From Vibrio spartinae (GTDB lineage Bacteria; Pseudomonadota; Gammaproteobacteria; Enterobacterales; Vibrionaceae), in the NCBI RefSeq assembly GCF_024347135.1, contig NZ_AP024907.1, positions 3,277,001-3,341,000 of the forward strand: 64,000 nucleotides of DNA, given 5' to 3'. Position numbers and translations under genes: made by a program. Numbering within the stretch: the stretch's first letter is position 1; each line of letters starts with the position of its first letter. The notes below the pieces were generated by a model, which saw only the letters and a list, made by a program, of their open reading frames with translations, searched no databases and was not told the origin of the DNA. Shown here one piece after another: positions 18,111 through 28,081 of this stretch.

Positions 18111-18420
18111 AGTAGCCTCCAGTTTGCTGTAATAAGAATCAACACTTTAAGTGTTTTGTTAAGCCCTTAATTGGTCAAATAGATGATAATTTAAGACAAA
18201 AGGGCGCAGTTACTATTTCAACCACCTTAAGGGACACACACGCCTTACTATCATGGTAGCTTACGGGGACAGACACTTTTCCCCAAAGAAGAAATACGTA
18301 TGCGCGGTTATAGTAATAAGAACGGAAAGTGGTCTAGTCTAATAACGTAGAAAGGGGCATTTTCAATTTAGAATGGCAGTGAATCGCTGCCATTTCAGGA
18401 TGATACTTTATTACTCAGTA
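18111..18420. other. Gene-free DNA flanking the transposon, with hairpin
   Basis: No gene seen. A hairpin AATGGCAG (18372-18379) / CTGCCATT (18387-18394) lies about 30 bp outside the left transposon end. In the uninterrupted chromosome it would sit about 55-80 bp after glmS on the minus strand, so it may be the original glmS terminator, although a T run is lacking. Confidence 0.4.
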
Positions 18421-18425
18421 TGAGA
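18421..18425. repeat. Left copy of imperfect 5-bp target duplication
   Basis: TGAGA here against TGGGA at 46954-46958: four of five bases agree. Confidence 0.6.
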
Positions 18426-18573
18426 TGTCGAAGGACATTAAAGTTTGAAACTTTTCTATCCTGTAAGGTTTAATACCAAGTAGCTCTAGATACAAAAAGT
18501 GACAATAAAGTTTGAAACTAAATTGATCAATAACCTTCTGTACAACAGAATTATGACAGTAAAGTTTGAAACT
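18426..18573 (+). repeat. Left end of the Tn7-like element with three TnsB-type sites
   Basis: Repeats GACATTAAAGTTTGAAACT (18434-18452), GACAATAAAGTTTGAAACT (18501-18519) and GACAGTAAAGTTTGAAACT (18555-18573). Three well-spaced sites are what the left end of Tn7 shows. Confidence 0.95.
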
Positions 18574-18757
18574 TTTTGAGCGTTACAAGAGACAGTCCTT
18601 TCTAGGCATTTAGTTGTTGGTCAACCCGAGTCTCGCTTAGCAAACTTTTGGATAAAGCGGAATGATGGGGGCTCGTTTCAGTTAGTGTAAGTGCTGCTTT
18701 TAATTAAATAAAAGAGCTCCTCTCTTACCTCAAGAGCCCAAAATGCTTAATCGACTT

Positions 18758-19198
18758 TTAGTACTTATTGTACAGCTTCATGTGACCTGTCTTGTCAAAA
18801 GACACCACATTAAAGCCTTTGTACTCTTGCCCTGGTCGTGCCATTCCCGGCGAATGCTGCGGCATACCAGGAGCCGCAATTCCTGAAATATTTTCAAGTC
18901 TCTCCTCAAGCAAACGTTTGATATCAGACTCAGGAACATGCCCTTCAATCATATAGCCACCAATGACAGCTGTATGGCAGGACATCAGTTGATTAGGCAT
19001 ACCAAACTCTTGTTTGACATCACTCCAATCACGAGCATGGTTAACATTCACTTCATAGCCTTTCTTCTCCATAATTGCAGCCCATTCCTTGCAGCAACCA
19101 CAAGTAGGCGATTTATAAAGCTCAATAACAGGCTTAGCAAAGACGTTAAAACTCAAAATCAAAGATGAAAGTGCAATAAGTCTCAAATTTTTACTCAT
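18758..19198 (-). CDS. DUF411 metal-binding periplasmic protein
   Basis: 146 residues with a signal peptide (about 1-21, cleaved after FNVFA). The mature protein has the DUF411 signature: YKSPTCGCCKEWAAIMEKKG, then MPNQLMSCHTAVIGGYMIEGHVP. The CGCC and SCHT cysteines are probable metal ligands. DUF411 genes are regularly found beside copper and other metal resistance genes. It is the last gene of the leftward cargo operon, 20 bp after the cytochrome gene. The exact biochemical role of the family is not firmly known. Confidence 0.9.
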   Translation of the reverse strand: MSKNLRLIALSSLILSFNVFAKPVIELYKSPTCGCCKEWAAIMEKKGYEVNVNHARDWSDVKQEFGMPNQLMSCHTAVIGGYMIEGHVPESDIKRLLEERLENISGIAAPGMPQHSPGMARPGQEYKGFNVVSFDKTGHMKLYNKY

Positions 19199-19217
19199 AA
19201 AGTTACCTAACCAAAAT

Positions 19218-19778
19218 CTATTTTACGTTAATACTGACGGCTTCATCGCCATAACTCAGCTCATATACTCCCTTTTCAGGAAGCCACTCAAAGTACTGAG
19301 TTTCATACGGCTCTACACGCAGTGTTAAATGTTTACCAGCCAAAGGGGAGAGATCAATTGACATCGACTCAAACATTTTATTTAGTACCACCAACTGACT
19401 CTTCTTGCCGCTATCTATAGAAACTGAGAGTAGCGCCCCCTTGGTACCTTCATACATCCAATCCACTAATTGAAACGTTCCAAGATACTCCATGTATTCT
19501 GCTAGATTTATCTTATCTTGTTCACTTAGTGCGTCGCCTAAAAGCTTCATTGTTTGTTCATGCTCTAGGCTGTATTTCAGGTCATTTAAGGAGTTACCTC
19601 TGATATTCCCACCAACGTTACCTCCCCCTTGACCATAAAGCCCATGACACGCAATACATCCATATCCCCCTACAGTACGAAAAGTCGACTCACCGGCTGA
19701 AATTGAGCCTTCCGACGCATAGGAGAATAAGCTCACACTAAACATCCCCACTAGCATGAATGAACGCTTTAACATCAT
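19218..19778 (-). CDS. Periplasmic c-type cytochrome
   Basis: 186 residues. Signal peptide about 1-21 (ending SLFSYA). One haem-binding site, CIACH in GGYGCIACHGLYGQGGGNVGG, typical of class I cytochromes c. The C-terminal half (about 100-186) is beta-rich without a second haem motif. The likely role is electron transfer in copper oxidation or detoxification together with the cupredoxin encoded 18 bp upstream. I know cytochrome/cupredoxin pairs from copper-resistance islands but cannot name a partner oxidase here. Confidence 0.85.
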   Translation of the reverse strand: MMLKRSFMLVGMFSVSLFSYASEGSISAGESTFRTVGGYGCIACHGLYGQGGGNVGGNIRGNSLNDLKYSLEHEQTMKLLGDALSEQDKINLAEYMEYLGTFQLVDWMYEGTKGALLSVSIDSGKKSQLVVLNKMFESMSIDLSPLAGKHLTLRVEPYETQYFEWLPEKGVYELSYGDEAVSINVK

Positions 19779-19796
19779 CAGATTCCTTTATAGCGC

Positions 19797-20351
19797 CTAT
19801 AAACTCACTTTTTTAATCATGCCTGCTTCTGCATGCCCTGGAATATTGCATGCAAATTCAACCTTGCTATCCCCGTGGAAGTGCCAAAACAACTGCTTAG
19901 CTTTACCCGGTTTTACTGTAACTGCATTCCCAGAATCATGCATATGATGAGGCATTTTCTTCATCATTTCTCGATGTTCAAGTTGCTCTTTCGCTGAACC
20001 AATAGTGAACTCGTGATCAATCTTGCCAGCATTCATAACCACAAATTGAACGACATCATTCGGTTCAATTTGTACTTCTTTTTTGAACTTGATTGTCATG
20101 TCATCTGCCAACACAACATGGACCACTTTATCTGGCTTTGCACCTGTTGCTGGCATGCCAACATCAGACATGCCTTCCATCGACATCATTGAATGATCCA
20201 TTTTGCTATGGTCCATATCGCCATGATTCATATTACTGTGGTCCATGCTCTCACGGTTCATAGAACCGTGGTCCATCTTTGAATGATCCATCTCTGCCAT
20301 AGCTGACGCTGCTGTCATTGAAAGTAATACGGCTAGTAGTGTCTTTTTCAT
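19797..20351 (-). CDS. His/Met-rich cupredoxin (CopI-like)
   Basis: 184 residues. Signal peptide about 1-19 (SAMA). The mature N-terminus has repeated MDHSKMDHGSMN-type motifs (about 20-60), a flexible copper-binding segment rich in Met and His. A plastocyanin-like domain follows (about 75-184) with the likely type-1 copper ligands H in KIDHEF, then C, H and M in FACNIPGHAEAGM. It resembles the periplasmic copper-tolerance protein CopI described from Vibrio and related bacteria. It is directly downstream of cusA (67 bp), so part of the efflux operon. Confidence 0.9.
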   Translation of the reverse strand: MKKTLLAVLLSMTAASAMAEMDHSKMDHGSMNRESMDHSNMNHGDMDHSKMDHSMMSMEGMSDVGMPATGAKPDKVVHVVLADDMTIKFKKEVQIEPNDVVQFVVMNAGKIDHEFTIGSAKEQLEHREMMKKMPHHMHDSGNAVTVKPGKAKQLFWHFHGDSKVEFACNIPGHAEAGMIKKVSL

Positions 20352-20418
20352 GGTTATATTCCTTACTATTTCATTAATAAGTTTACGGGCTAAGTTCGTT
20401 CTTAGCCCGTATGTGTAT

Positions 20419-23400
20419 TTAGTGGTGTTTGAGTTCGCGTATTTTCCAAACCTTGAAAATCGCAGGAATAACGAGAAGTGTTAGTAACAGAGCTGAGGCC
20501 ATGCCACCAATCATCGGTGCTGCGATACGCTGCATTACCTCAGAGCCAGTGCCCTCACCGTACATGATTGGGATAAGACCGATGATCACCGTAAGTACCG
20601 TCATCATTACCGGACGAACACGTAATCCAGCTCCCTCTCGAATCGAGCTACTCAAATCATCTACATTCAGTGATTTGCTCTGTTCTTGGGCATCCAGTTT
20701 GGTGTAGTGCCATGCTTGGTTGAGATACACCAACATGATGACTCCGATCTCGACGGCAACCCCAGCCAAAGCAATAAAGCCAACGCCCACCGCGATAGAG
20801 AAATTGTAGCCAAGGTAATACATCAACCACAGCCCCCCAACCATGGCTAACGGTAGAGTTAGCATGATGATCATCACTTCACCAATACGGCGGAAACTCA
20901 AGTAAAGCAAAAGCATAATGATGGCAATCGTAATAGGCACCACGACAACTAAGCGCTCTTTCGCTCGCTCCATGTACTCATATTGGCCTGACCAAGCAAG
21001 TGAATAGCCAGCTGGCATATCAAGTTGTTTTGCAACCGCCTGCTTTGCCTCTTCAACGTAAGAGCCTAAGTCTCTGCCATCAATATCAACAAACACCCAA
21101 CCATTTGGACGAGCATTCTCTGTTTTAATCATTGGTGGACCATCTTCATAGCGAATATCGGCAACATCAACTAAAGCAATTCTAGCGCCACTTGGGGTAA
21201 CCAATGGTAATTGCTGTAGCTTAACGACTGAATCACGATAGCCTTGAGGGTAGCGAACATTAATTGGGTAACGCTCGAGGCCTTCAATCGTTTCACCAAT
21301 GTTCATGCCACCTACTGCGGTAGAAACAACTTGTTGGATCTCCTTAATGCTAAGAGCGTAGCGAGCTGCAGCTTTGCGATTGATATCAATAGTCACATAG
21401 CGACCACCTGCAACACGCTCTGCATATACAGATGCAGTGCCTGTAATGTTGTTTAGGATAGGTTCAAGTTGAGCACCTATTTTCTCAATTTCAGCTAAAT
21501 CACTTCCAGCTATTTTTATTCCAATTGGAGTTTTGATACCGGTTGCCAACATATCGATGCGCGTCTTTATAGGCATCACCCATGCGTTAGTTAAACCAGG
21601 AAATTGAATCAAGTCATCAAACTCTTTTCGTAGCGACTCAGTTGTCACGCCCTCACGCCACTGATCACGCGGTTTAAGCTGAATAACGGTTTCAATCATA
21701 GTTAAGGGAGCAGGGTCTGTCGCAGTGTCAGCACGACCGACTTTACCCCATGTTGTCTGTACTTCGGGTACCGTCTTAATTAGCTTGTTTGTCTGCTGAA
21801 CCAACTCTCGCGCTTTACCAATAGAAATACCTGGATAGGTGGTTGGCATATACATCAAGTCACCCTCATCAAGAGGAGGAATGAACTCACTACCGAGCTT
21901 CATTGTTGGATAATAAGCAGACCCCATAAGAGCAATAGCCAATACAATCATGCTTTTCGGGTGCTTGAGACTAATATTCAGTAAGGGCTTGTAAAGGGCA
22001 ATTAGACCTTTATTAATAGGGTTCTTGTTCTCTGGTAATATTTTACCGCGAACAAGATATCCCATGAGCACCGGCACTAACGTAATAGCAAGGCCGGCTG
22101 CTGCCGCCATTGCATAAGTTTTAGTAAAGGCGAGTGGCGAGAACATCTTGCCTTCTTGACCTTCCAATGCGAATACAGGAACAAAACTTAGCGTGATGAT
22201 CAGTAGCGAGAAGAACAGCGGTGCACCAACCTCTTGCGCCGCATCACCAATCACTTGCCATCGGTTTTTGTCAGTCAATGGAGTCCGTTCAATGTGCTTA
22301 TGTACGTTTTCTATCATAACGATAGCACCGTCTACCATTGCACCTATCGCGATTGCAATCCCTCCTAGCGACATGATATTGGCGTTGATACCTTGCCAAT
22401 GCATGACAATAAAGGCTCCTAAAATACCGACAGGGAGACTCAATGCGATAACGAGCGAAGACCGAATATGGAATAGGAACAACGCACATACAATAGCGAC
22501 AACAATGAACTCTTCTGCAAGCTTTTTCCAAAGGTTCTCAACCGCTGCATTGATTAACGTAGAACGATCGTAAGTAGCCACTATCTCAACACCATCAGGC
22601 AAGCTACCCTGAAGCTCGTTTAGCTTATCCTTAACATTATTGATCACTTCGCTCGCGTTTTCTCCAAAACGCATGACAATTACGCCACCTACGGCTTCGC
22701 CCTCTCCATTTAATTCAGAGATTCCTCGTCTCATCTGTGGTCCGAGGTCAATATCAGCAACGTCACCTAATAATAGGGGGGTTCCTTTTTTGCTTACCTT
22801 GAGTGGAAGCGCTTTAATGTCATCAATACTAGACAAGTAACCAGTGGTTCGAACCATGTGCTCAGCTTCTGCAACTTCTACTACGGACGCACCACTCTCT
22901 TGGTTACCATCTTGAATAGCCATATTAACTTGTTGTAACGTGAGGTCGTATGCACGCAATTTAGCCGGATCAATTTGCACTTGATATTGTTTAACCATAC
23001 CGCCAACAGTCGCAATCTCAGACACCCCATCAACTGTTTGTAACTCATATTTCAAGAACCAATCTTGTAAGCTACGCAATTCGGCTAAATCATGCTGTCC
23101 GGTTTTGTCTTGCAATACATAACTATAAATCCAGCCCACACCTGTCGCATCCGGACCAAGGGTTGGCTTAGCGCTTGGGGGAAGGTTTGGAGCTACTTGA
23201 CTTAAATATTCGAGCACTCGAGAGCGAGCCCAATACATGTCAGTATCATCATTAAAAATGATATACACGTAGGAATCACCGAAGAACGAATATCCACGAA
23301 CAGTTTCTGCACCAGGAACGGCAAGCATAGCCGTTGTAAGCGGATACGTGACTTGATCTTCCACCACTTGGGGTGCCTGACCCGGGTAACTTGTTTTTAT

Positions 23401-23544
23401 GATAACTTGTACGTCTGATAAATCAGGTAAGGCATCTACAGGAGTGTTTTTTACGCTATAAAGCCCACCAAATACGAGGGCAAAAGTGGCTACCAACACT
23501 AAGAAGCGATTGTTGATAGACCAGCGAATAATGGCACCTATCAT
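20419..23544 (-). CDS. cusA: CusA-type heavy-metal RND efflux pump
   Basis: 1041 residues, the normal length for heavy-metal RND pumps. N-terminal IIRWSINNRFLVLVATFALV, conserved periplasmic start PVDALPDLSDVQVIIKTSYP, and MVDGAIVMIENVHKHIE in TM4 with the acidic proton-relay residue. Paired methionines typical of Cu(I)/Ag(I) pumps occur (for example MPTTYPGI region and RIDMLATGIKTPIGIK). It forms the inner-membrane part of a CusCBA tripartite complex. In the reconstructed ancestor its ATG overlapped the cusB stop codon (TAATG); an IS3-family element now separates them by 1.2 kb. The RBS GAGGATAAG is retained between the IS end and the ATG, so translation should be possible if a promoter reads in. 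Confidence 0.95.
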   Translation of the reverse strand: MIGAIIRWSINNRFLVLVATFALVFGGLYSVKNTPVDALPDLSDVQVIIKTSYPGQAPQVVEDQVTYPLTTAMLAVPGAETVRGYSFFGDSYVYIIFNDDTDMYWARSRVLEYLSQVAPNLPPSAKPTLGPDATGVGWIYSYVLQDKTGQHDLAELRSLQDWFLKYELQTVDGVSEIATVGGMVKQYQVQIDPAKLRAYDLTLQQVNMAIQDGNQESGASVVEVAEAEHMVRTTGYLSSIDDIKALPLKVSKKGTPLLLGDVADIDLGPQMRRGISELNGEGEAVGGVIVMRFGENASEVINNVKDKLNELQGSLPDGVEIVATYDRSTLINAAVENLWKKLAEEFIVVAIVCALFLFHIRSSLVIALSLPVGILGAFIVMHWQGINANIMSLGGIAIAIGAMVDGAIVMIENVHKHIERTPLTDKNRWQVIGDAAQEVGAPLFFSLLIITLSFVPVFALEGQEGKMFSPLAFTKTYAMAAAAGLAITLVPVLMGYLVRGKILPENKNPINKGLIALYKPLLNISLKHPKSMIVLAIALMGSAYYPTMKLGSEFIPPLDEGDLMYMPTTYPGISIGKARELVQQTNKLIKTVPEVQTTWGKVGRADTATDPAPLTMIETVIQLKPRDQWREGVTTESLRKEFDDLIQFPGLTNAWVMPIKTRIDMLATGIKTPIGIKIAGSDLAEIEKIGAQLEPILNNITGTASVYAERVAGGRYVTIDINRKAAARYALSIKEIQQVVSTAVGGMNIGETIEGLERYPINVRYPQGYRDSVVKLQQLPLVTPSGARIALVDVADIRYEDGPPMIKTENARPNGWVFVDIDGRDLGSYVEEAKQAVAKQLDMPAGYSLAWSGQYEYMERAKERLVVVVPITIAIIMLLLYLSFRRIGEVMIIMLTLPLAMVGGLWLMYYLGYNFSIAVGVGFIALAGVAVEIGVIMLVYLNQAWHYTKLDAQEQSKSLNVDDLSSSIREGAGLRVRPVMMTVLTVIIGLIPIMYGEGTGSEVMQRIAAPMIGGMASALLLTLLVIPAIFKVWKIRELKHH

Positions 23545-23623
23545 TACTTATCCTCACTTGGGTTCTACCCATATTTTACGGACACATCTATAAAGAGGCA
23601 TACTATGCCTAAAAGGAGTGTCT

Positions 23624-23911
23624 ATGACCAAGCGAAGAAAATATTCTGCAGAATTCAAACGCGAAGCCGTTGCGCTGACTCAGCAACCGGGTGTGAGTTG
23701 TCGTCAGATAGCATTAGATATCGGCATCAATCCTAACTTATTAAACCGTTGGAAACGAGAGGCGGAGCAGTCACAAGATAAAGCATTTCAAGGCAGTGGC
23801 TCTCCTCGTGATGAAGAAATGGCGAGGCTAAAACGCGAATTAGCGAAAGTGAAAAAGGAACGAGATTTTTTGCGAGAAGCGGCAACGTTCTTCGCCAAAG
23901 AGTTACCGTAA
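23624..23911 (+). CDS. IS3-family transposase OrfA (helix-turn-helix)
   Basis: 95 residues from the ATG at 23624, preceded by [26 protein letters not shown] and a helix-turn-helix ([20 protein letters not shown]), then a leucine-zipper-like C-terminus. It binds the IS ends. An A/T-rich stretch near 23845-23875 is a candidate site for -1 frameshifting into orfB. Confidence 0.9.
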   Translation: MTKRRKYSAEFKREAVALTQQPGVSCRQIALDIGINPNLLNRWKREAEQSQDKAFQGSGSPRDEEMARLKRELAKVKKERDFLREAATFFAKELP

Positions 23912-23940
23912 GGTATCTTGCGATATCGCGTTGCCGCGAT

Positions 23941-24765
23941 GTGTTTTCTATTCGCCTCATGTGCCGTTGTTTGCGCGTCTCTCCTAGTGGTTATTACGCT
24001 TGGGTGGAACGTCAGCCAAGTGCGCGTGCTCTTGCTAACGCAACGTTATTAAAACGAATGCGCGAGATCCATGATGATAGCGGTGGTATTATCGGCGCAC
24101 CACGTATGCACGAAGATCTGCAAGCCGAAGGGTTGCAAGCGAGCTTAAATCGTGTCGCCAGGCTGATGTCAGCGAATGGACTTTATGGCAGGCCGCGTAA
24201 AAAAGGTCGAGGGGCAAAGCGACAGTCCGCACGTCCTGACGGTTTAAAGAATCATCTTGAGCGGGACTTTCATGCTTTGGAGCCGGAAACCAAATGGGTC
24301 ACAGACATTACAGAAATTGGGACACTTGAAGGGAAGCTTTATCTGTGTGTGGTGCTTGACCTGTTTAACAAGCTCATCGTTGGCTGGTCGATGCATCATC
24401 GACAAGACCGTCATATGGTGATTCGAGCCGTCGAAATGGCGGTTTGGCAGCGACAGGAAAGACATCATGTTATCTTACATTCAGATCGTGGCACACAATT
24501 TACCAGCGGAGATTATCAGCGCTTTCTCAAGCAAAAGAACCTAACCAGCAGCATGAGTGCTGTAGGCCATTGTGCAGATAACGCGGCTTGTGAAGGGTTC
24601 TTCGGTGTGATGAAACGGGAACGAATCAATTATCGACAATACCGGACAAGAAATGAAGCCAGAGCAGATATTTTTGATTATATCGAACGGTTCCATAATC
24701 CAAGAATGCGACGTAGACTGGCGAATCAAGACAGCAAGTTTACGTCTTTACTAAACCGTCCGTGA
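23941..24765 (+). CDS. IS3-family transposase OrfB (DDE integrase core)
   Basis: 274 residues in the -1 frame relative to OrfA; the frame stays open upstream, consistent with an OrfAB fusion made by frameshifting. The catalytic triad is visible: D in [11 protein letters not shown] in [12 protein letters not shown] and E in [14 protein letters not shown]. It appears complete and probably active. Confidence 0.9.
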   Translation: MFSIRLMCRCLRVSPSGYYAWVERQPSARALANATLLKRMREIHDDSGGIIGAPRMHEDLQAEGLQASLNRVARLMSANGLYGRPRKKGRGAKRQSARPDGLKNHLERDFHALEPETKWVTDITEIGTLEGKLYLCVVLDLFNKLIVGWSMHHRQDRHMVIRAVEMAVWQRQERHHVILHSDRGTQFTSGDYQRFLKQKNLTSSMSAVGHCADNAACEGFFGVMKRERINYRQYRTRNEARADIFDYIERFHNPRMRRRLANQDSKFTSLLNRP

Positions 24766-26478
24766 AAACGGGGTAGAACCCCTTTTAACTAACTCTTTGA
24801 GAAGATAATCGGATCCTTGTTTCTCAACTAGAAACCGAACTTTGTCACCCTCCTGAAAACCTGAGAGTTCAAAGTCACCACCGACTGAAAAGTTGAGCTC
24901 ACCTGCATCCCAGGACCAATCAGCCACAGGGGCATGATTTAGTGTCACCATACCAAAGTCCGCCATTAACATAGAGACATCACCGTCTATCCATACTTCT
25001 GTATTTATGCTCAGCTCACTTACTTTGTAATCAACGATTTCATATTGACCCGATTCAGATTTTTGCATTTCAAAATCAATCGTTTGACCTTTTGAAAGTT
25101 GGTCCATTTCAACGTTCTCTGATACCATAAAATTCATGGTCATTCTTGGCCAGTCCCACTCAGGAACAGGTTTATGATTAATAGTTAGCATTCTATGCCC
25201 AGCCATTACGTCTGTAATTTCGCCGGTTGCCCACGCCGTTTCAGCAGTTGGCTCAACACCATTGATTCTGGATAGATCGGCAGACTGACTTGATTCAGAG
25301 TCCAACATGAAGTGCGCGGACGTAACAACACGATCTCCTCGTTGCATTCCCTTTATGACCTCAATCTTGTCAGCGGACTCACGACCAACTTCAATTCTGG
25401 CAGAGCGATATTTTCCATCTCCCTCAGCCAGAACCACGCGAGTCATACCGCCAGAGCGGATGACTGAGGAACGTGGAATGGTTAACACTTCATCACTTGA
25501 TACCGGTTTTAGCGCGACGTTAGCGAACATATTCGGCTTAAGTTCACCTTGTGGGTTATCGAATCGAAGGCGGACACGCAATGTACGCGTACTAGGGTCA
25601 AGAATGGGATAGACATAATCCACTTCACCATTCCATTCTCCACCTGGTAAGGCATCCAATGTCATAGATGCTTGACTGCCTTGTTTAATCCAATGTGATT
25701 GACGTTCAAAGACTTCTGCATCTACCCATACTTGATTCAAAGGACCTGCGCTGATCACCGCTTGAGCTGGAGAAAGGTAGCCACCTTCACGAATATTGAG
25801 GCTTGCAATAACGCCGTCTGCCGGTGCTTTAATTTCAATGGATTGTGACGCTTTACCTCGACGGGCGATGGATTTAATTTGATTGCGGTCAACCCCCAAA
25901 GTGATCAAACGATCGGTAGCACCTTGTATCATTCCTTTACGTTGGGTCTTATAGGCACTGATCAGTTCTTCTTGTGCTTTTACAAGCTCTGGGGAATACA
26001 GAGTGAACAGCGTGTCACCTTGATTCACTTTTTCACCAACGGCATTGATATAAAGCTTTTCAACCCAACCCGATACTCGAACATTGGTCTGCCAAAGTTG
26101 ACTCTCATCAAAGGCGACATAGCCGACAGTTTCGATGCGTGGTGCAAGGACCTCTTGCTTTACGGTATCTGTTTTTACACCGAGGTTATTTTCAACCGCA
26201 GGATCGATTTTTACTGTTCCTGGCTTGTCGTTACTACCATTGAGGTCATCAGCATACACAGGAATAAGATCCATCCCCATAGGCGACTTTCCCGGTTTAT
26301 CTCGCTGATAGTTTGGGTCCATCGGTGCGACCCAATACAGTGGTTCATCACTTGATTTAGACTCAGAAGCTGTCATTCCAACCATGTTATAGTTCATGCC
26401 TGAAAGGTAAATATTCGCTCCATAACCCAATGCGCTGCCGATCAGTAACGCTAGGCTTGCAACTTTAAATGTACTCAT
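24751..26478 (-). CDS. cusB: CusB-type membrane-fusion protein with two CusF-like domains
   Basis: 575 residues from the ATG at 26478 (RBS AAGGAA). An N-terminal membrane segment is followed by a heavy-metal-binding YHS-like motif ([20 protein letters not shown]) and the lipoyl/barrel-sandwich and beta-barrel domains of RND adaptors. After about residue 415 come two CusF-like OB-fold domains: the first keeps the W and paired Met copper ligands ([11 protein letters not shown]), the second has lost the Met pair ([11 protein letters not shown]). In E. coli CusF is a separate chaperone. The C-terminus is altered: the IS replaces the native ending SEDK by GSTPFSRTV read from IS sequence. Confidence 0.95.
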   Translation of the reverse strand: MSTFKVASLALLIGSALGYGANIYLSGMNYNMVGMTASESKSSDEPLYWVAPMDPNYQRDKPGKSPMGMDLIPVYADDLNGSNDKPGTVKIDPAVENNLGVKTDTVKQEVLAPRIETVGYVAFDESQLWQTNVRVSGWVEKLYINAVGEKVNQGDTLFTLYSPELVKAQEELISAYKTQRKGMIQGATDRLITLGVDRNQIKSIARRGKASQSIEIKAPADGVIASLNIREGGYLSPAQAVISAGPLNQVWVDAEVFERQSHWIKQGSQASMTLDALPGGEWNGEVDYVYPILDPSTRTLRVRLRFDNPQGELKPNMFANVALKPVSSDEVLTIPRSSVIRSGGMTRVVLAEGDGKYRSARIEVGRESADKIEVIKGMQRGDRVVTSAHFMLDSESSQSADLSRINGVEPTAETAWATGEITDVMAGHRMLTINHKPVPEWDWPRMTMNFMVSENVEMDQLSKGQTIDFEMQKSESGQYEIVDYKVSELSINTEVWIDGDVSMLMADFGMVTLNHAPVADWSWDAGELNFSVGGDFELSGFQEGDKVRFLVEKQGSDYLLKELVKRGSTPFSRTV

Positions 26479-26491
26479 CTTGATTCCTTTA

Positions 26492-27883
26492 TTATTGTTC
26501 ATTGTACTGAGTGTTTGGCGCAGAAACTTGATATTCGAAACCACCAAGTAACATGGATAACTTGCTATTGACCTGGTTCATATCGGTTATTAGGCGAGCA
26601 AGCTCCATTTGAAGAGCCAATTCATCGGTTGATGCAGTAATGACATCACCAAACTGAGCAGTATTGTTCTGATAACCGCGCTCTATCGCTTCAATGCGGG
26701 CTTTGGACTGAGGTAATAAGCGCTCTTGGTAGCGCTGAATGCGTTCAATGAGATTCATTCTGTCCGTCATTAATGCGTTTACTTGGGCGTTCATTTGAGC
26801 GAGCAGCGTATCTTTTTGATATTGCGCTGCGCCCACTTGGTATTGAGCGGCCGCTACATTTTTATCTTGGCGGTTATCAGTGAACAAAGGGATATCCATA
26901 GTAAGATAGGCACTCAGCAAATCTGAAGCTGGTTCACCTTTCATGTTGTCAGATTGACGGTAGGCATACATCACTTCGACACCAAATTGTGGTGTATAAG
27001 ATTGTTCAGCAACCTCAACTTGGGTGCGATTAGCAGAAATGTTGGCGTCAGCCATTTGCGCCATAGGATGTTGATTAAGCAGCATGTAGTACTGGGTGTC
27101 ACTCGTTTGCTGATCTAAAAGCGCATTCAAATGCGACCAGTCTAATTGATAGCCAGCCTGATTCGAGTCAATAGAACGACGATTCAACCACTCTGAACCT
27201 AGCCATTCCGATAACTGGGCAACGACTCGATTTTGCATTTGTTGATTCGATTGCAGTTTTTCGTCGAGCTTATTGACTTGAAGTTGGGTGTTAAGCAGGT
27301 CTTGCGCTTCGCTCTTACCAATTGAGTAATTGGTTTGAATATACTGCTCCATCTCTACCATGAGACGTTGATTAGATTCAATCAACGTTTCTGCGTATTG
27401 AAGGTAGCCCAGCTCCAACCATAGTTGAGTAATACTATTCGCCACTTCACGTTCACGAACTTGAACCTGATACGCCATACCATCGGCCTGTTGATTCGCT
27501 TTACGTTGGTTAAGATCTAACGTTGCACCCCGTTCAAACTGTTGCATTAATCCAACAGAAATGTTCGTCATAGGATCTTCGTCAAACTTAAATGAATCCA
27601 CAGGTAAACCGCCAAAGCCCACCTTAAGTTTTGGATCCATGAGAGTCGAGCTTGCAACGCCCGTTTCACGCATCGCCTGTGACTGCGCAGCATATTGAGA
27701 GCGACTCGTATCATTTGCTAGAGCCGCTTCAATTAGGGCATTCAACTGCTGCGTCGAAGCCGCGATAGTTTGTGGAGTCGCGTTCGACCCCGAATGTGAC
27801 AGGGCAGGCATTGCATAAAGTGCAATTGCAACCCCAAGACTCAGGGATTTAAATGCCCTGAAGCCGTTTAATTCAATACTCAT
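26492..27883 (-). CDS. cusC: CusC-type outer-membrane channel (TolC family)
   Basis: 463 residues with a signal peptide (about 1-30, PALSHS). Two halves of the outer-membrane factor fold, each with long helices (ALIEAALANDTSRSQYAAQS; TQVEVAEQSYTPQFGVEVMY). It completes the tripartite Cus efflux system. It lacks the lipobox of E. coli CusC. The cusB start is 13 bp downstream. Upstream lies the C-terminal half of a gene broken by an IS256-family element, so the original operon promoter may now be cut off. Confidence 0.9.
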   Translation of the reverse strand: MSIELNGFRAFKSLSLGVAIALYAMPALSHSGSNATPQTIAASTQQLNALIEAALANDTSRSQYAAQSQAMRETGVASSTLMDPKLKVGFGGLPVDSFKFDEDPMTNISVGLMQQFERGATLDLNQRKANQQADGMAYQVQVREREVANSITQLWLELGYLQYAETLIESNQRLMVEMEQYIQTNYSIGKSEAQDLLNTQLQVNKLDEKLQSNQQMQNRVVAQLSEWLGSEWLNRRSIDSNQAGYQLDWSHLNALLDQQTSDTQYYMLLNQHPMAQMADANISANRTQVEVAEQSYTPQFGVEVMYAYRQSDNMKGEPASDLLSAYLTMDIPLFTDNRQDKNVAAAQYQVGAAQYQKDTLLAQMNAQVNALMTDRMNLIERIQRYQERLLPQSKARIEAIERGYQNNTAQFGDVITASTDELALQMELARLITDMNQVNSKLSMLLGGFEYQVSAPNTQYNEQ

Positions 27884-27975
27884 TGTTGTTTATCCTCGAT
27901 AAAACGATATGGACATACCTCAACCTCTGCCTTCCAGCAGAAAGAATTGAGAGCTAAATAGCTATGATAGTTGAA

Positions 27976-28080
27976 TTAAACAGAGGGTGGACGCAGTAAG
28001 CTCTGAATACGAGTTACTGTAACGCCTATTTTGATTGGGTGACGCAGGGCTAAATCAGATTCAGATGTACTGATTAGGTA
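27976..28080 (-). pseudogene. C-terminal part of IS-split Met/Cys-rich gene
   Basis: Reading the minus strand from the IS256 edge gives YLISTSESDLALRHPIKIG and RIQSLLRPPSV before TAA at 27976. It continues the reading direction of the fragment at 29374-29650 on the other side of the IS. No start codon of its own. Confidence 0.7.
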
Positions 28081-28081
28081 G

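Larger units (their letters stand above)
23560..24781 (+). mobile_element. IS3-family insertion sequence, copy 1 (1,222 bp)
   Basis: Terminal inverted repeats begin GGGTTCTACCC at both ends and are imperfect over about 26 bp. A 3-bp duplication CTT flanks it (23557-23559 and 24782-24784). It contains orfA and orfB. A second copy of equal length with the same encoded proteins lies at 38987-40208 in the opposite orientation. It interrupts the last codons of cusB. Confidence 0.95.

Noticed and set aside
18241..18290. GGGGACAGACAC-like motif near the transposon end, reminiscent of REP-type sequences
   Set aside because: Single short occurrence without inverted partner or associated transposase.
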